A stretch of 64,000 nucleotides of DNA, from NCBI GenBank assembly GCA_022846635.1, contig AP025685.1, positions 2,666,001 to 2,730,000 on the forward strand, given 5' to 3'. Every line of letters begins with the position of its first letter. The stretch's first letter is position 1. Source of the DNA: Salmonella enterica subsp. enterica serovar Choleraesuis. Lineage in GTDB: Bacteria; Pseudomonadota; Gammaproteobacteria; Enterobacterales; Enterobacteriaceae. The notes under the pieces were generated by a model. It was not told the DNA's origin and ran no database searches. It worked only from the letters and a program-made list of their open reading frames with translations. The translations under genes and the position numbers were made by a program. Positions 8,951-16,373 of the stretch are shown here, one piece after another.

Positions 8951-10872
8951 TAATCGTCTCCTGCTAAAGCCCGGGCATAATCCGCCAAGGTTTTGTTATT
9001 GTTCCGGGCGCCGTCTTCTTCGAGCAGGCTGGCTAACAACGCATCCAGATTCAGCTGCCAGCGCGAGATACTGATCCGCAGCGCTGCGAGCGCATAGACA
9101 AAGCAGTCCAGCGCCTCGTTGCGGCGCTTTTTGCTGTCCCAGCGTATTTTTCGCACCCCGTTCACCCATTTTTCGACCTGTTCTTCAGCCGTGAGCTGCT
9201 GCGCTTCGGCCAGATCGAAGATTTCCGGATTATTAGGAAAGTGGACGGCGCCTGGCATGGGCTCGTCACCATCCGGCGTCAGGGTAAACCGGCTGTAAAT
9301 CTGCTCTTTAGCGGTATCGGTGCCGACCTCTGTCAGGTAAATACCGTTTTTATTGCGTTTGCGCGGCATGCTGGCGACCGGCTTCCCATAAACCGACGCC
9401 CCTTTGATGGGGATCACCCTGAACAAGCCGTGCTTGCGAGAGCGTTTGTAGACGATGGTCGGATCAATACCGCCGATATCCCAGCAGATACGGGAAATGG
9501 TCATCTCCACGCCGTTTTGCCGGGCATAAACTTTATCGATAGCCTCATCAACCCTAAGGAGGGTGGTTTCATCGTCATGCCGCCCCATAATGATCTGGCG
9601 GTCGATCAGCCAGCTCTCTTCACCCGGCCCCCAGCCCCAGACGCGCATTTCGTAGCGGTCCAGCTGGGAGTCAATGCCTGCCGTAAGATAAGCCACGCGC
9701 TCAGGCACCGGCGCGACGTAAAGGTCTTTGCGTTCAGCCATTACCTCAGCATCAGGCCGCTCGCCAATTTTGGGCTCCCAGGTCTCCCCGAGCGTGGTAT
9801 TGACGAACGTCTTGCGCTTACCAATATCGCCTTTCGTCTTCAGCCAGTCTTTGACGATCTGCACCCAGGTCGTGAACGGGCTATAGGCCGTCCAGATATG
9901 GAAAGTGACGCTGTCTGGCGGGTCAATTTCGGCGTCCGTCGAGGAAAACCAGCTCAGGCCGTCGCGAGTCCATATACCGGTAACCTCGCAGATATAACGC
10001 GCCCGGGAGAAGTCCAGCTCCTGCTGCTTAATCACGCAACCATTATGCTCACAGAGATAAAATACGCTGGCCGCGTCGCCGGCCTCCCATTTCAGGCCGA
10101 ACGGCGTTTCTTTGTCGCCAAATTTGAGGTACTGCTCCTCGCCGCAGTGTGGGCAGGGAACGTGAAACCGCATAAAGTGGCCGGATTCGCTGGCCGCGCG
10201 CTCAATCTGGCAGGTGCCTTTGATTTTTGGTGTGGATCCGCGAATCGATTTAGGCCAGACGGAGCCTTCAATACGTTTGTCACCGAGGAACGTCGGCGAC
10301 CCCTCTTTCTCGATATCCTCATCAAACGCCGCCAGCTCATCGTAACCGGCCACATCCACTGATTTTTCGCGGTAGTTTTTTGCCGCTTTACCACCAAGGC
10401 ACCAGAAGCCCCGACCGTTAGAGAACCGCTTCATGCTCAGGGTGTTATCACGGTTCTTTTTGCCATACCAGGGCGCCAGAGCCAGCAGCGGTGGAATATC
10501 CCGGATGGTCGGCTCAACGTGAGATTTCATAAAGTTTTCGGCGTCGCCGTCGGTAGGCAGCCAGATGAGTGTGTTGCGCTGCTTATGCTCGATAAAGTAG
10601 GCATAGACGCCCAGCAACATTTTTGAATACCCGACGCGGGCCGATTTAACGACATTAACCTCACGGATATAGTCACTGCCCATCGCATTCATTATCGCGC
10701 GCTGGAAAGGCAGCGTTTCCCACCGCCCTTCCTGATACGCTGACTCTTTCGGCAGGTAATAATTATTATCTGCCCATTCAACAGCGGTCTGCGGCTCGGG
10801 CCGGAAGAGTGATCGTAACCCGGCACTCACCGAGTGGCGCAAACCATTAATCTGACTGTTCGATATATTCAT
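8950..10872 (-). CDS. A: Terminase large subunit (lambda gpA)
   Basis: The 640-residue protein (lambda 641) is the packaging motor and cos-cleaving nuclease. Visible landmarks are the deviant Walker A in [15 protein letters not shown] near residue 76, the Walker B region [13 protein letters not shown], a CPHC zinc-binding pair and the acidic nuclease part further on. It begins inside the end of Nu1 (26-base overlap), as in lambda. With Nu1 it recognises the cos site just upstream. Confidence 0.97.
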   Translation of the reverse strand: MNISNSQINGLRHSVSAGLRSLFRPEPQTAVEWADNNYYLPKESAYQEGRWETLPFQRAIMNAMGSDYIREVNVVKSARVGYSKMLLGVYAYFIEHKQRNTLIWLPTDGDAENFMKSHVEPTIRDIPPLLALAPWYGKKNRDNTLSMKRFSNGRGFWCLGGKAAKNYREKSVDVAGYDELAAFDEDIEKEGSPTFLGDKRIEGSVWPKSIRGSTPKIKGTCQIERAASESGHFMRFHVPCPHCGEEQYLKFGDKETPFGLKWEAGDAASVFYLCEHNGCVIKQQELDFSRARYICEVTGIWTRDGLSWFSSTDAEIDPPDSVTFHIWTAYSPFTTWVQIVKDWLKTKGDIGKRKTFVNTTLGETWEPKIGERPDAEVMAERKDLYVAPVPERVAYLTAGIDSQLDRYEMRVWGWGPGEESWLIDRQIIMGRHDDETTLLRVDEAIDKVYARQNGVEMTISRICWDIGGIDPTIVYKRSRKHGLFRVIPIKGASVYGKPVASMPRKRNKNGIYLTEVGTDTAKEQIYSRFTLTPDGDEPMPGAVHFPNNPEIFDLAEAQQLTAEEQVEKWVNGVRKIRWDSKKRRNEALDCFVYALAALRISISRWQLNLDALLASLLEEDGARNNNKTLADYARALAGDD

Positions 10873-11392
10873 TCAGCAACCCCGGTATCATTTCATCCAG
10901 CGCGGCTGCTTTATTCATCGCCTTAATGACGTCCGTTTTCAGGTAGTCAATGTGCCGGTTCTCCAGCTCCGGAAACCGCCGCTGAACCGACAGAGGGATC
11001 CCATCAAGAATGCCAGCGATTTCCCCGGCAACCTTCGAAAGAACAAACGTGCAGAATGCGGTTTCCACCGCCTCAGCGGAATCTTTAGCATTTTTCAGTT
11101 CCTGAGCGTCAGCCTGGGCCCGGGTGAGTCGGTGCCGCTCATATTCGATAGTGCCTGGCTGGAGTTCGGACTCGCTAACAATCCGTAGTTCTTCAACTTC
11201 TTTGCGTAGCTTTTCGTTCTCCAGCGCCGCATCGCGCTCGGCATACCAGCCAATAACGGCAGACGTTTCATAAAGGACCTCGTTCCCCTTCCCGCCGCCC
11301 CGGGCAACGGGCATACCCTGTTCCTGCCAGTTCTGGATGGTGCGCACCGTGACGCCGAAAATATCGGCCAGTTGTTTTTTATTAACCTCCAC
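10847..11392 (-). CDS. Nu1: Terminase small subunit (lambda Nu1)
   Basis: The 181-residue protein has the lambda gpNu1 length. It starts with the winged-helix DNA-binding segment MEVNKKQLADIFGVTVRTIQ and includes the conserved central stretch GTIEYERHRLTRAQADAQEL and a C-terminal A-interaction end. It binds the R sites of cosB and positions the large subunit for cleavage at cosN. It is the first gene after cos in the late direction. Confidence 0.96.
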   Translation of the reverse strand: MEVNKKQLADIFGVTVRTIQNWQEQGMPVARGGGKGNEVLYETSAVIGWYAERDAALENEKLRKEVEELRIVSESELQPGTIEYERHRLTRAQADAQELKNAKDSAEAVETAFCTFVLSKVAGEIAGILDGIPLSVQRRFPELENRHIDYLKTDVIKAMNKAAALDEMIPGLLNEYIEQSD

Positions 11393-11600
11393 GGTTCACT
11401 CCGTGCGCAAAAATGAGTAAGGAAACGGAAATCGCAGGCCAGCCCCCAACCAGCCATTTTCATTTCCTTACTTTCAGATGGGTGTTTTCAGTAAAAACAA
11501 ACGGTTAACGAGAAGAAGAACGGAAACGCCCTAAACCCGAAAATTCTCATAAATAGCGAAAGCCTGCGAGGTTGCCGCCCCGTAGCCCTCCGGATTTGGG
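11393..11600 (-). other. cos: cos site (cosQ-cosN-cosB) for DNA packaging
   Basis: Read on the minus strand, the segment 11569-11580 is GGGCGGCAACCT, one base different from the lambda cohesive end GGGCGGCGACCT. It is followed by a TTTCGCTATTTATGA-type cosN half-site and the GGTTTAGGGCGTTTCCG stretch seen in lambda. GGGTCCTTTCC just before it (about 11598-11610) matches cosQ. Repeats around TTTCCTTAC at 11410-11470 are probable Nu1 R sites. In the prophage this cos is internal. Confidence 0.9.
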
Positions 11601-11616
11601 GAAAGGACCCGACAAA

Positions 11617-11631
11617 TGATAATGATTATCA
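11617..11631. promoter_or_regulatory. Perfect 7-1-7 Fur-box-like palindrome next to cos
   Basis: TGATAATGATTATCA is a perfect match to the classical Fur 7-1-7 inverted repeat, extended to AAATGATAA/TTATCATTT arms. It overlaps the last codons of the 79-residue gene and lies beside cosQ. No promoter-gene pair is evident immediately downstream on either strand, so it may be a phage structural element that resembles a Fur box. Confidence 0.5.
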
Positions 11632-11868
11632 TTTGATTAATAGGTAGCCACCAGGGGTAACCTCACCGGCCATCCGGCCCTCGAAACGGCTCGAGGTATA
11701 ACCGCCAGCATAGAAACCATAACGACCGACTGGCTCACCTGGAGCCATGAGACCAAGGAGGCGGTCTACCAGTTCATCTTCATACTCTGTTGCCTCACCA
11801 CTCAGATAGCCGGAGACAATTTCTCTAATCTGATCTCGATAGTTGGGGGGTTGCTTAGGATTCGACAT
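11629..11868 (-). CDS. Hypothetical phage protein (79 aa)
   Basis: The open frame starts at ATG 11868 after a good AGGAG sequence (plus-strand TCTCCT at 11872-11877). It encodes a small protein with an acidic first half (YRDQIREIVSGYL, TEYEDELVDRLLG) and a Gly/Tyr-rich second half (GRYGFYAGGYTSS). I do not recognise the family. It is the last gene before cos in the late direction, so it may be part of the late transcript. Confidence 0.6.
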   Translation of the reverse strand: MSNPKQPPNYRDQIREIVSGYLSGEATEYEDELVDRLLGLMAPGEPVGRYGFYAGGYTSSRFEGRMAGEVTPGGYLLIK

Positions 11869-12046
11869 TTTCTCTCCTGGTGTTGGCCGTGTTCATCCAC
11901 CACGGCCACGGCTGGCCGCCTGAATGGGTATTGCGCCCCGGTGTGCCTGTTACTGATTGACCCTGCCCGCTCGATGCAAGGAAAACACGTCATAGCTAAG
12001 GCGGGGAAACGGCGACAGGGTGACGCCTGAATATACAAATATGAGA

Positions 12047-12075
12047 TTGACATGTAGCACCAAAGGGGCTACTAT
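12047..12075 (+). promoter_or_regulatory. Sigma70-type promoter for the plus-strand moron genes
   Basis: TTGACA (12047-12052), a 17-base spacer and TACTAT (12070-12075) form a near-consensus promoter reading right, opposite to late transcription. A GTAGC/GCTAC inverted repeat lies in the spacer and could be an operator. It sits 55 bases before the first small gene. Confidence 0.7.
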
Positions 12076-12129
12076 TTATCACATGAGGTAGCGGAAAGGC
12101 CGCAGCCCGAACCCGAAAGGATGAACATT

Positions 12130-12303
12130 ATGAGCAACGCAATGACTAAAGCCGAGTTAGCAAAAGTTAATGCCGAGATTGCCAAACTGATTGCCGAAAC
12201 ATCGAAGCTGAACCGCGAGTCAGCCTGGTACCCCATCGTGGTGGCTACGGGCCTGATTGGTGCGGTAGCCACCATCACAACGGTGCTGCTCAAATTTATT
12301 TAA
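12130..12303 (+). CDS. Small single-pass membrane protein, moron-like
   Basis: From the ATG at 12130 (AAGG nine bases upstream; an in-frame ATG at 12121 is too close to that site) it encodes 57 residues. The N-terminal half is a charged helix (AELAKVNAEIAKLIAETSKL). The C-terminal half is a membrane segment (YPIVVATGLIGAVATITTVLL). Similar short proteins occur near cos in other enterobacterial prophages. Its own promoter and orientation suggest expression in the lysogen. Function unknown. Confidence 0.7.
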   Translation: MSNAMTKAELAKVNAEIAKLIAETSKLNRESAWYPIVVATGLIGAVATITTVLLKFI

Positions 12304-12307
12304 CGAT

Positions 12308-12328
12308 AAGCCCCTTCGGGGGCTTTTC
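12308..12328 (+). terminator. Rho-independent terminator between the two moron genes
   Basis: AAGCCCC-TTCG-GGGGCTT followed by TTC forms a strong tetraloop hairpin five bases after the small membrane gene. The next gene starts 13 bases beyond it, so that gene would be read only by read-through or another promoter. Confidence 0.8.
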
Positions 12329-12340
12329 TACAGGTGACAC

Positions 12341-12604
12341 ATGCGACTGATTAACGACTACACACCACCAGCACCGGAAGACCTAAACCAGCTAAAAGAC
12401 CAACTGGGGTTCACGGGTGCGCAAATGGCCGACCTTGCAGGCGTGGCCAGCAATAGCCAGTGGCGTAAATATACTGGCGGGGAGTCGCCGCGCGCTATGT
12501 CACCCCACATCCTGTTCTACATTGCCGCTCAGTTGGCTCTGCCGCCTGAGGAGCTGGATAAAATCGTCCAGAAAATGCACGAGCTTGGCGCACAGATTAA
12601 ATGA
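12341..12604 (+). CDS. Cro/C1-type helix-turn-helix protein
   Basis: The 87-residue protein has a helix-turn-helix pattern in residues about 18-50 (LKDQLGFTGAQMADLAGVAS, then QWRKYTGG). A helical tail follows. It resembles small phage regulators found near the lysis genes of enterobacterial prophages. AGGTG six bases before the ATG is the ribosome site. It could regulate the promoter at 12047, whose spacer contains an inverted repeat; this is inference. Confidence 0.7.
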   Translation: MRLINDYTPPAPEDLNQLKDQLGFTGAQMADLAGVASNSQWRKYTGGESPRAMSPHILFYIAAQLALPPEELDKIVQKMHELGAQIK

Positions 12605-12644
12605 CGCATTATCACAGGCACTCAATGAATACCTGCTGTAGTGG

Positions 12645-12995
12645 CTATATCGAATACTGAAAGAAATAATCGCGGCAAATGCTCACGCCGCGCCCTTTAC
12701 GAACAGTCTCCAGGTATACCCTCAATTCCCCCTCTCCGAGCTGCCTCCATACGTCATTACATCGGGGGGCATCATCAAAAACCAATGGCACATCACTATT
12801 AACTGCAGTTATAACTGACGCCATATCTCGTGCATTAATGACCTGAAGATCACCAATCAGATCCTGACGACATAGCCGTAGCCACTCGACATCAGCCGCT
12901 TGTGGAATAACCAAAATAGCTCCCAGCCCCTTAGCTAAAGCACATGCGGCAGTTGTCATACCACTTCTGGGTTGCATCAGAATTGTTGCTATCAT
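12645..12995 (-). CDS. Hypothetical protein with degenerate P-loop-like motif, last gene of lysis cassette
   Basis: The 116-residue protein begins MIATILMQPRSGMTTAACAL, which resembles the start of a P-loop NTPase but lacks the Walker A lysine. A later hydrophobic strand ending in DD (VPLVFDDAP) looks like a Walker B. The ATG overlaps the spanin stop codon (ATGA), so translation is coupled to the lysis genes. I do not recognise the family. It may be a truncated or non-catalytic NTPase domain. Confidence 0.65.
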   Translation of the reverse strand: MIATILMQPRSGMTTAACALAKGLGAILVIPQAADVEWLRLCRQDLIGDLQVINARDMASVITAVNSDVPLVFDDAPRCNDVWRQLGEGELRVYLETVRKGRGVSICRDYFFQYSI

Positions 12996-13519
12996 TGTTC
13001 ATCACCCCTTATTGAGCCATAGGCCCTCTCACATGCCAGCCCCGCTACCCCCCGCTGGTCAGCAATCTCTGCCAGTCGGCCCGCGCGTTCGTCAGCGCGC
13101 TTGAGCACGTCGGCGAGCACTCTGGCGGCGTCAGCGGCTGCTTTGCCTGCTGCGGTAGTGCAGGTATCGCTGGTGGCCTCACTGGCTGCGAGGCGTTTGG
13201 TTGTGCGGTCGATAGCGTCCCGCAGGCTGTCAGCAGCATGGTTAGCGGCAGCAGCATCAGCGCGAGCATGTTCAATCTGTTTCTGTGCATCGTCAGTTAC
13301 CCGGTTGATTGCCTGCTGGCGGCGCTGCTCCTCGGTGCGGGCGGCGGTCTGTTGCTGCTCGAGTGATTTGGCATCTGCAAGGTCGCGAGCCGCCCACCGC
13401 TTCTGCCATTCGTCAGTGGCTACGCTGTAGCGCCAGTGGCCGTAACCCACCAGCAAAACGGCCACCAGCCCGATTAGAGCCAGTGGCCGCCAGTATTTCA
13501 GGATTAGCGCCTGCATCAT
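12992..13519 (-). CDS. Rz: Inner membrane spanin subunit (Rz)
   Basis: The 175-residue protein has a single N-terminal membrane anchor (about residues 10-27, PLALIGLVAVLLVGYGHW). A long charged, Gln/Ala-rich coiled-coil periplasmic domain follows. A lipoprotein gene (Rz1) is nested in another frame. Both features define the Rz/Rz1 spanin pair, which joins inner and outer membrane and disrupts the outer membrane in the last step of lysis. It overlaps the upstream membrane protein by four bases. Confidence 0.9.
   Translation of the reverse strand: MMQALILKYWRPLALIGLVAVLLVGYGHWRYSVATDEWQKRWAARDLADAKSLEQQQTAARTEEQRRQQAINRVTDDAQKQIEHARADAAAANHAADSLRDAIDRTTKRLAASEATSDTCTTAAGKAAADAARVLADVLKRADERAGRLAEIADQRGVAGLACERAYGSIRGDEQ
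13045..13290 (-). CDS. Rz1: Outer membrane lipoprotein spanin subunit (Rz1), nested in Rz
   Basis: This frame lies entirely inside Rz in a shifted frame and encodes 81 residues. It has a signal peptide with lipobox L-T-A-C (MLLPLTMLLTACG). The mature part is Pro-rich (PVRPPAIPALPQQAKQP), as typical for Rz1. The lipidated protein sits in the outer membrane and binds Rz across the periplasm. Confidence 0.85.
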   Translation of the reverse strand: MHRNRLNMLALMLLPLTMLLTACGTLSTAQPNASQPVRPPAIPALPQQAKQPLTPPECSPTCSSALTNARADWQRLLTSGG

Positions 13520-13902
13520 TTACCCACCAGCGAGGCGGCGTATTCGATGAGGTAGAGCTTTGGAGCCAGCCAGATTTTCAGCCAGTCCAGGGAGCACCAC
13601 GCCAGCGGCGTAAATGTGAGTCCATAACAAATCATCAGCGGCATTATTTCTGGATGCATAATCCAATTGTCGCCCGCCCATTCACGGCGGAAATATTTGA
13701 ACAGCTGCCATGAGGCAAGCTGAAATACAAAAAAAAGCAACAGTCCGAGGACGCTGAATAGCAACGATTCCATCAGGTTCCAGACCAGCAATTGGTGAAT
13801 TGCGTCCGGTATTTGTGCCTGACTGAATGCGACGGCTGAATCTACGCCACTGGCCGCCTTTTTCAGCAGTTCTATCAAAACCGCTTGTGCCTGTTCGTTC
13901 AT
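13516..13902 (-). CDS. Lysis-cassette membrane protein, function unknown
   Basis: The 128-residue protein has an amphipathic N-terminal helix, a strong membrane segment (LLFSVLGLLLFFVFQLASW, about residues 45-65) and a second at about 85-103. It ends with the stretch IWLAPKLYLIEYAASLV. Similar proteins sit between lysozyme and Rz in other enterobacterial prophages. An antiholin or holin-accessory role is possible but not shown. It overlaps both neighbours by four bases. Confidence 0.7.
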   Translation of the reverse strand: MNEQAQAVLIELLKKAASGVDSAVAFSQAQIPDAIHQLLVWNLMESLLFSVLGLLLFFVFQLASWQLFKYFRREWAGDNWIMHPEIMPLMICYGLTFTPLAWCSLDWLKIWLAPKLYLIEYAASLVGK

Positions 13903-14351
13903 GATGTGAATAACTCCCGTTCTGCGGTACGTCGGCGGCGCAACCCTGCTGAGACCGCTGGATTATTAGGTGATACCCAGCGCTGGAACTGTGCGGCAGC
14001 TGCTGCGTAATTCCCCTGGTTCAGCTGACGCAGTAGCGTAGAGGTCGTGAACGAATGCGGGCCGACGTTGTAGCAGAAGCTCACCAACGCATCGAACTGG
14101 TTCTGGTTTAGCTTCACCTTTACAGCCCGGTTAACGACCTGCGCAAACTCCACGACGCCACAGCGTAATAACCGATCTGCCGTGGCCTGGTTAATCTGCA
14201 TGCCCGGCACCACCGGCTTTCCATCTACCGGATGTGTCCAGCCATAACCAATCGTCCAGGGCTCTGCGCCAGTGCTCGGATCCGGATACGCACGCAGCCG
14301 GCATCCCTCAAACTGTTTAATCAGTCTGAGTCCGTTTTCTGATATTTGCAT
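13899..14351 (-). CDS. Endolysin, GH24 lysozyme
   Basis: The 150-residue protein starts MQISENGLRLIKQFEGCRLRA. The Glu of QFEG (residue 15) is the expected catalytic acid of T4-type lysozymes. It is followed by the TIGYGWTHPV region that carries the family Asp/Thr positions in modified form. RRRRTAERELF near the end is typical. There is no signal peptide or SAR anchor, so a holin must release it to the cell wall. Confidence 0.9.
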   Translation of the reverse strand: MQISENGLRLIKQFEGCRLRAYPDPSTGAEPWTIGYGWTHPVDGKPVVPGMQINQATADRLLRCGVVEFAQVVNRAVKVKLNQNQFDALVSFCYNVGPHSFTTSTLLRQLNQGNYAAAAAQFQRWVSPNNPAVSAGLRRRRTAERELFTS

Positions 14352-14352
14352 T

Positions 14353-14634
14353 TCAGTGTCTCAGCAGGTCGATTAGTCGCGCCACGTTGCCCCGAACGGA
14401 CACCAGCGCTGTGAGGATTAATACATTGGCCGTGATAGTCAGCCAGGAGGAATGGGGGTAAATGCCGCACAGATACGCCAGTGGCACGGAGCTGTATACG
14501 ACCGTTATCAACCAGGCTAATCGCGATACCCATTTACGGTGCCGCGACGCGCCCCGGCGATAGAACATCAGGCTGACCACCACCCCCACGCAGACCATCG
14601 CGTTGAGCGTTGCGGTCGGGTCATTTAGAACCAT
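14353..14634 (-). CDS. Putative three-TM holin (DUF754 type)
   Basis: The 93-residue protein contains three hydrophobic segments (around residues 10-25, 36-58 and 62-80) and the start MVLNDPTATLNAMVCVGV seen in the DUF754/3TM holin family. It lies directly before the lysozyme gene. It would form inner-membrane lesions for endolysin release. Its start overlaps the preceding holin-like gene by 14 bases. Confidence 0.75.
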   Translation of the reverse strand: MVLNDPTATLNAMVCVGVVVSLMFYRRGASRHRKWVSRLAWLITVVYSSVPLAYLCGIYPHSSWLTITANVLILTALVSVRGNVARLIDLLRH

Positions 14635-15007
14635 TGGAACCTCCCCGGCGCGTTATCAGCGCCACCAGCGAGTTGATGTCCTGGTTATTCAGGAACGTGA
14701 GCACTTTAACCGCCAGCGCCGATACAATGACGGCACCCAGCGCGTCCAGTGGTTTAGCCGTGTACCCGGTCCATTTAGCCAGTACCGAACCCACCAGCCC
14801 GGAGCACAGAACGCCAGCGATATAGGACACGATAAAATAGGCGCCGCGCCGCAGCGCGCTGAGGTCTGCCGCCGTCGCGATGTAAAACACCGCACCAGCA
14901 AACGCCCCAAATACCACACCGTAATCAGTACCGGTGAATAACCCGTAAATACTCGCGCCCGTCAGCGCGCTACCGGCCAGTGTTGTGCTGGTTATCGGTT
15001 CGGACAT
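14621..15007 (-). CDS. Putative holin / phage membrane protein
   Basis: The 128-residue protein has several hydrophobic, Gly/Ala-rich segments (GASIYGLFTG, VVFGAFAGAVFYIATAA, YFIVSYIAGVLCSGLVGSVL, ALGAVIVSALAVKVLTFL). Its size fits a phage holin family. It is the first gene of the lysis cassette after the cargo block, with a GAGGGGG ribosome site before the ATG at 15007. Which of the two adjacent membrane proteins is holin and which antiholin cannot be told. Confidence 0.75.
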   Translation of the reverse strand: MSEPITSTTLAGSALTGASIYGLFTGTDYGVVFGAFAGAVFYIATAADLSALRRGAYFIVSYIAGVLCSGLVGSVLAKWTGYTAKPLDALGAVIVSALAVKVLTFLNNQDINSLVALITRRGGSNGSK

Positions 15008-15103
15008 CCGTCCCCCTCAGTTGCCGTGGATCCTCTCAGAATTGAGGGGAGTAAAAAATCAGGCAGCCGCCTGCATAAGATGTGAGCTTTTTGTGCGGAA
15101 AAT

Positions 15104-15153
15104 AATTATATACACATCTAAATATTGCCATCTAATTAGGTGTGTATATAATT
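15104..15153 (+). promoter_or_regulatory. Promoter embedded in an 18-bp inverted repeat (cargo operon operator)
   Basis: The arms 15104-15121 and 15136-15153 match at 17 of 18 positions, around a 14-base centre. A near-consensus promoter reads right: TTGCCA (15125-15130) in the centre, a 16-base spacer and TATAAT (15147-15152) in the right arm. A dimeric repressor bound to the palindrome would block RNA polymerase. The arms are very AT-rich in an otherwise GC-rich region. Confidence 0.8.
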
Positions 15154-15216
15154 AAGTTCATAGGGAGCACACAGCAACCTACCGTCCGGGCGGTTTCCCG
15201 TTAGAAGGTCTATCCC

Positions 15217-15660
15217 ATGACTAAATCTGAACTGTTTAAAGCCGCCTGGACAATGTCACGCAATGCCGCCGCTAAATTCGGTGGCTCCGTAAAATCTTTT
15301 TTCGCAGAGGCATTGAGAATCATGCATAACACCGCAGAGAGCGTTATCGAGAAACTGGAAAAACTGGGCGGTAACCGGTGGCAGAAAAATGAGATGGACC
15401 GGATTTATTTTAACTTCGACACCATTGCCGAGGTCTGCGGGTTCGAATTCGGCACCTATAAAACAGGCAACGTCAGCTGGGCGAGCCTGCGCGGCGACAA
15501 AATAGCAAACGGGCGTGCCACAGGCATCCGGGCCTCTATGGGTGGATGCAAACTGTGGTTCGACGTCAAAGCGGAACGATTTTTCATCCGCGACTACAAC
15601 AACCGAGATCTGCCGGCAGATGCCATCCTGGAGGCGTTTGCCGCAGTTATCGCTAAATAA
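15217..15660 (+). CDS. Hypothetical protein, first gene of cargo operon
   Basis: The 147-residue protein starts MTKSELFKAAWTMSRNAAAKF. The N-terminal helix pattern S-E-L-F-K-A-A-W with K-F-G-G-S recurs in proteins of enterobacterial phages and plasmids. The rest is mixed alpha/beta with conserved-looking W, G and D residues (ASMGGCKLWFDVKAERFFIRDY). It lies about 60 bases downstream of a strong promoter and 12 bases before the next gene. Function not known. Confidence 0.75.
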   Translation: MTKSELFKAAWTMSRNAAAKFGGSVKSFFAEALRIMHNTAESVIEKLEKLGGNRWQKNEMDRIYFNFDTIAEVCGFEFGTYKTGNVSWASLRGDKIANGRATGIRASMGGCKLWFDVKAERFFIRDYNNRDLPADAILEAFAAVIAK

Positions 15661-15672
15661 CACAGGAGCACT

Positions 15673-16083
15673 ATGTACCGCGTATACCTGAGAAAACACG
15701 ACCAGACCGTGGCTGATATGTTCAGAACTGAAGACCCCGACGAGGCGCTACAGCGATTCGCCGATATGGTCAACGATGAGCAATACGACGGTCAGAAAAT
15801 TGGCGCCGTAATCAGTCATAACAATGCGCAGATCGCGTTTCACCGGTTCGACAGGCAGCCAGGGCAGACTAACTACTGGCGCGACAACCTGGATGAAATC
15901 GAAATGCCCGCCCGCCGGGTTGGCCGCCCAACGGTCTACGGTGCGGTGAGAAAAAATATCACCATCTCACCAGGACTATGGGAGCTGGCTCAGAGAATCG
16001 GCGGGGGTAATGCATCTGCCGGCATTCACGAGGCGCTGCGAGATTACGAACGCAACCATTTTTATCCAAAAAAGCCGGAATAG
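15673..16083 (+). CDS. Hypothetical protein with possible ribbon-helix-helix C-terminus, candidate cargo operon regulator
   Basis: The 136-residue protein has an N-terminal alpha/beta part (MYRVYLRKHDQTVADMFRTE). After a basic linker (PARRVGRPTVYG), a C-terminal segment reads KNITISPGLWELAQRIGGGN and continues with an amphipathic helix. That beta strand plus two helices resembles the RHH/Arc fold of small repressors. AGGAGCACT precedes the ATG. It could repress the palindromic promoter at 15104, as anti-CRISPR-associated regulators do; this is inference. Confidence 0.7.
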   Translation: MYRVYLRKHDQTVADMFRTEDPDEALQRFADMVNDEQYDGQKIGAVISHNNAQIAFHRFDRQPGQTNYWRDNLDEIEMPARRVGRPTVYGAVRKNITISPGLWELAQRIGGGNASAGIHEALRDYERNHFYPKKPE

Positions 16084-16096
16084 CGGAGATCAAACA

Positions 16097-16369
16097 ATGA
16101 ACAAAGAAGAAACGCTGTCATACAGAATAACGACCGCGATTAATGATGCGCGGGCCTATAAACGTGAAATGGATAAATCAGTTCACTCCCATCATGCACA
16201 GCATAACGCTCCTCTCGGCGACATTGTTTATGGGTTCCTGATTAACAATCTGCTGGAGTTGCCCATTCATAAATCTGAACCTCTCAGTTACATGAATGAC
16301 GTTAGCCAGATCAGGGAATTTCTGACAGAAAACTGCATTAGCTCATCGCTCAGTCAGATATTGAAATAA
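16097..16369 (+). CDS. Hypothetical protein (90 aa) in cargo operon
   Basis: The ATG at 16097 follows GGAGATC and gives 90 residues starting MNKEETLSYRITTAINDARA. The composition is helical, with a His-rich patch (VHSHHAQHN). I see no resemblance to Cas2 despite the similar size: there is no N-terminal strand ending in D and no ferredoxin-like pattern. It lies 13 bases after the preceding gene and four bases before the Cas1-like gene. Function unknown. Confidence 0.7.
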   Translation: MNKEETLSYRITTAINDARAYKREMDKSVHSHHAQHNAPLGDIVYGFLINNLLELPIHKSEPLSYMNDVSQIREFLTENCISSSLSQILK

Positions 16370-16373
16370 TCTC

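Noticed and set aside
9241..10362. Long plus-strand open frame of 373 codons
   Set aside because: It is antisense to the terminase large subunit, a certain gene, and has no ribosome site or recognisable protein features.
12072..12293. 73-codon minus-strand frame
   Set aside because: It is antisense to the small membrane protein gene, which has a good promoter and ribosome site. The hydrophobic product is a mirror of the membrane segment.
16097..16369. Cas2 encoded by the 90-residue gene before Cas1
   Set aside because: The size fits, but there is no N-terminal beta strand ending in the Cas2 Asp and no ferredoxin-like pattern.
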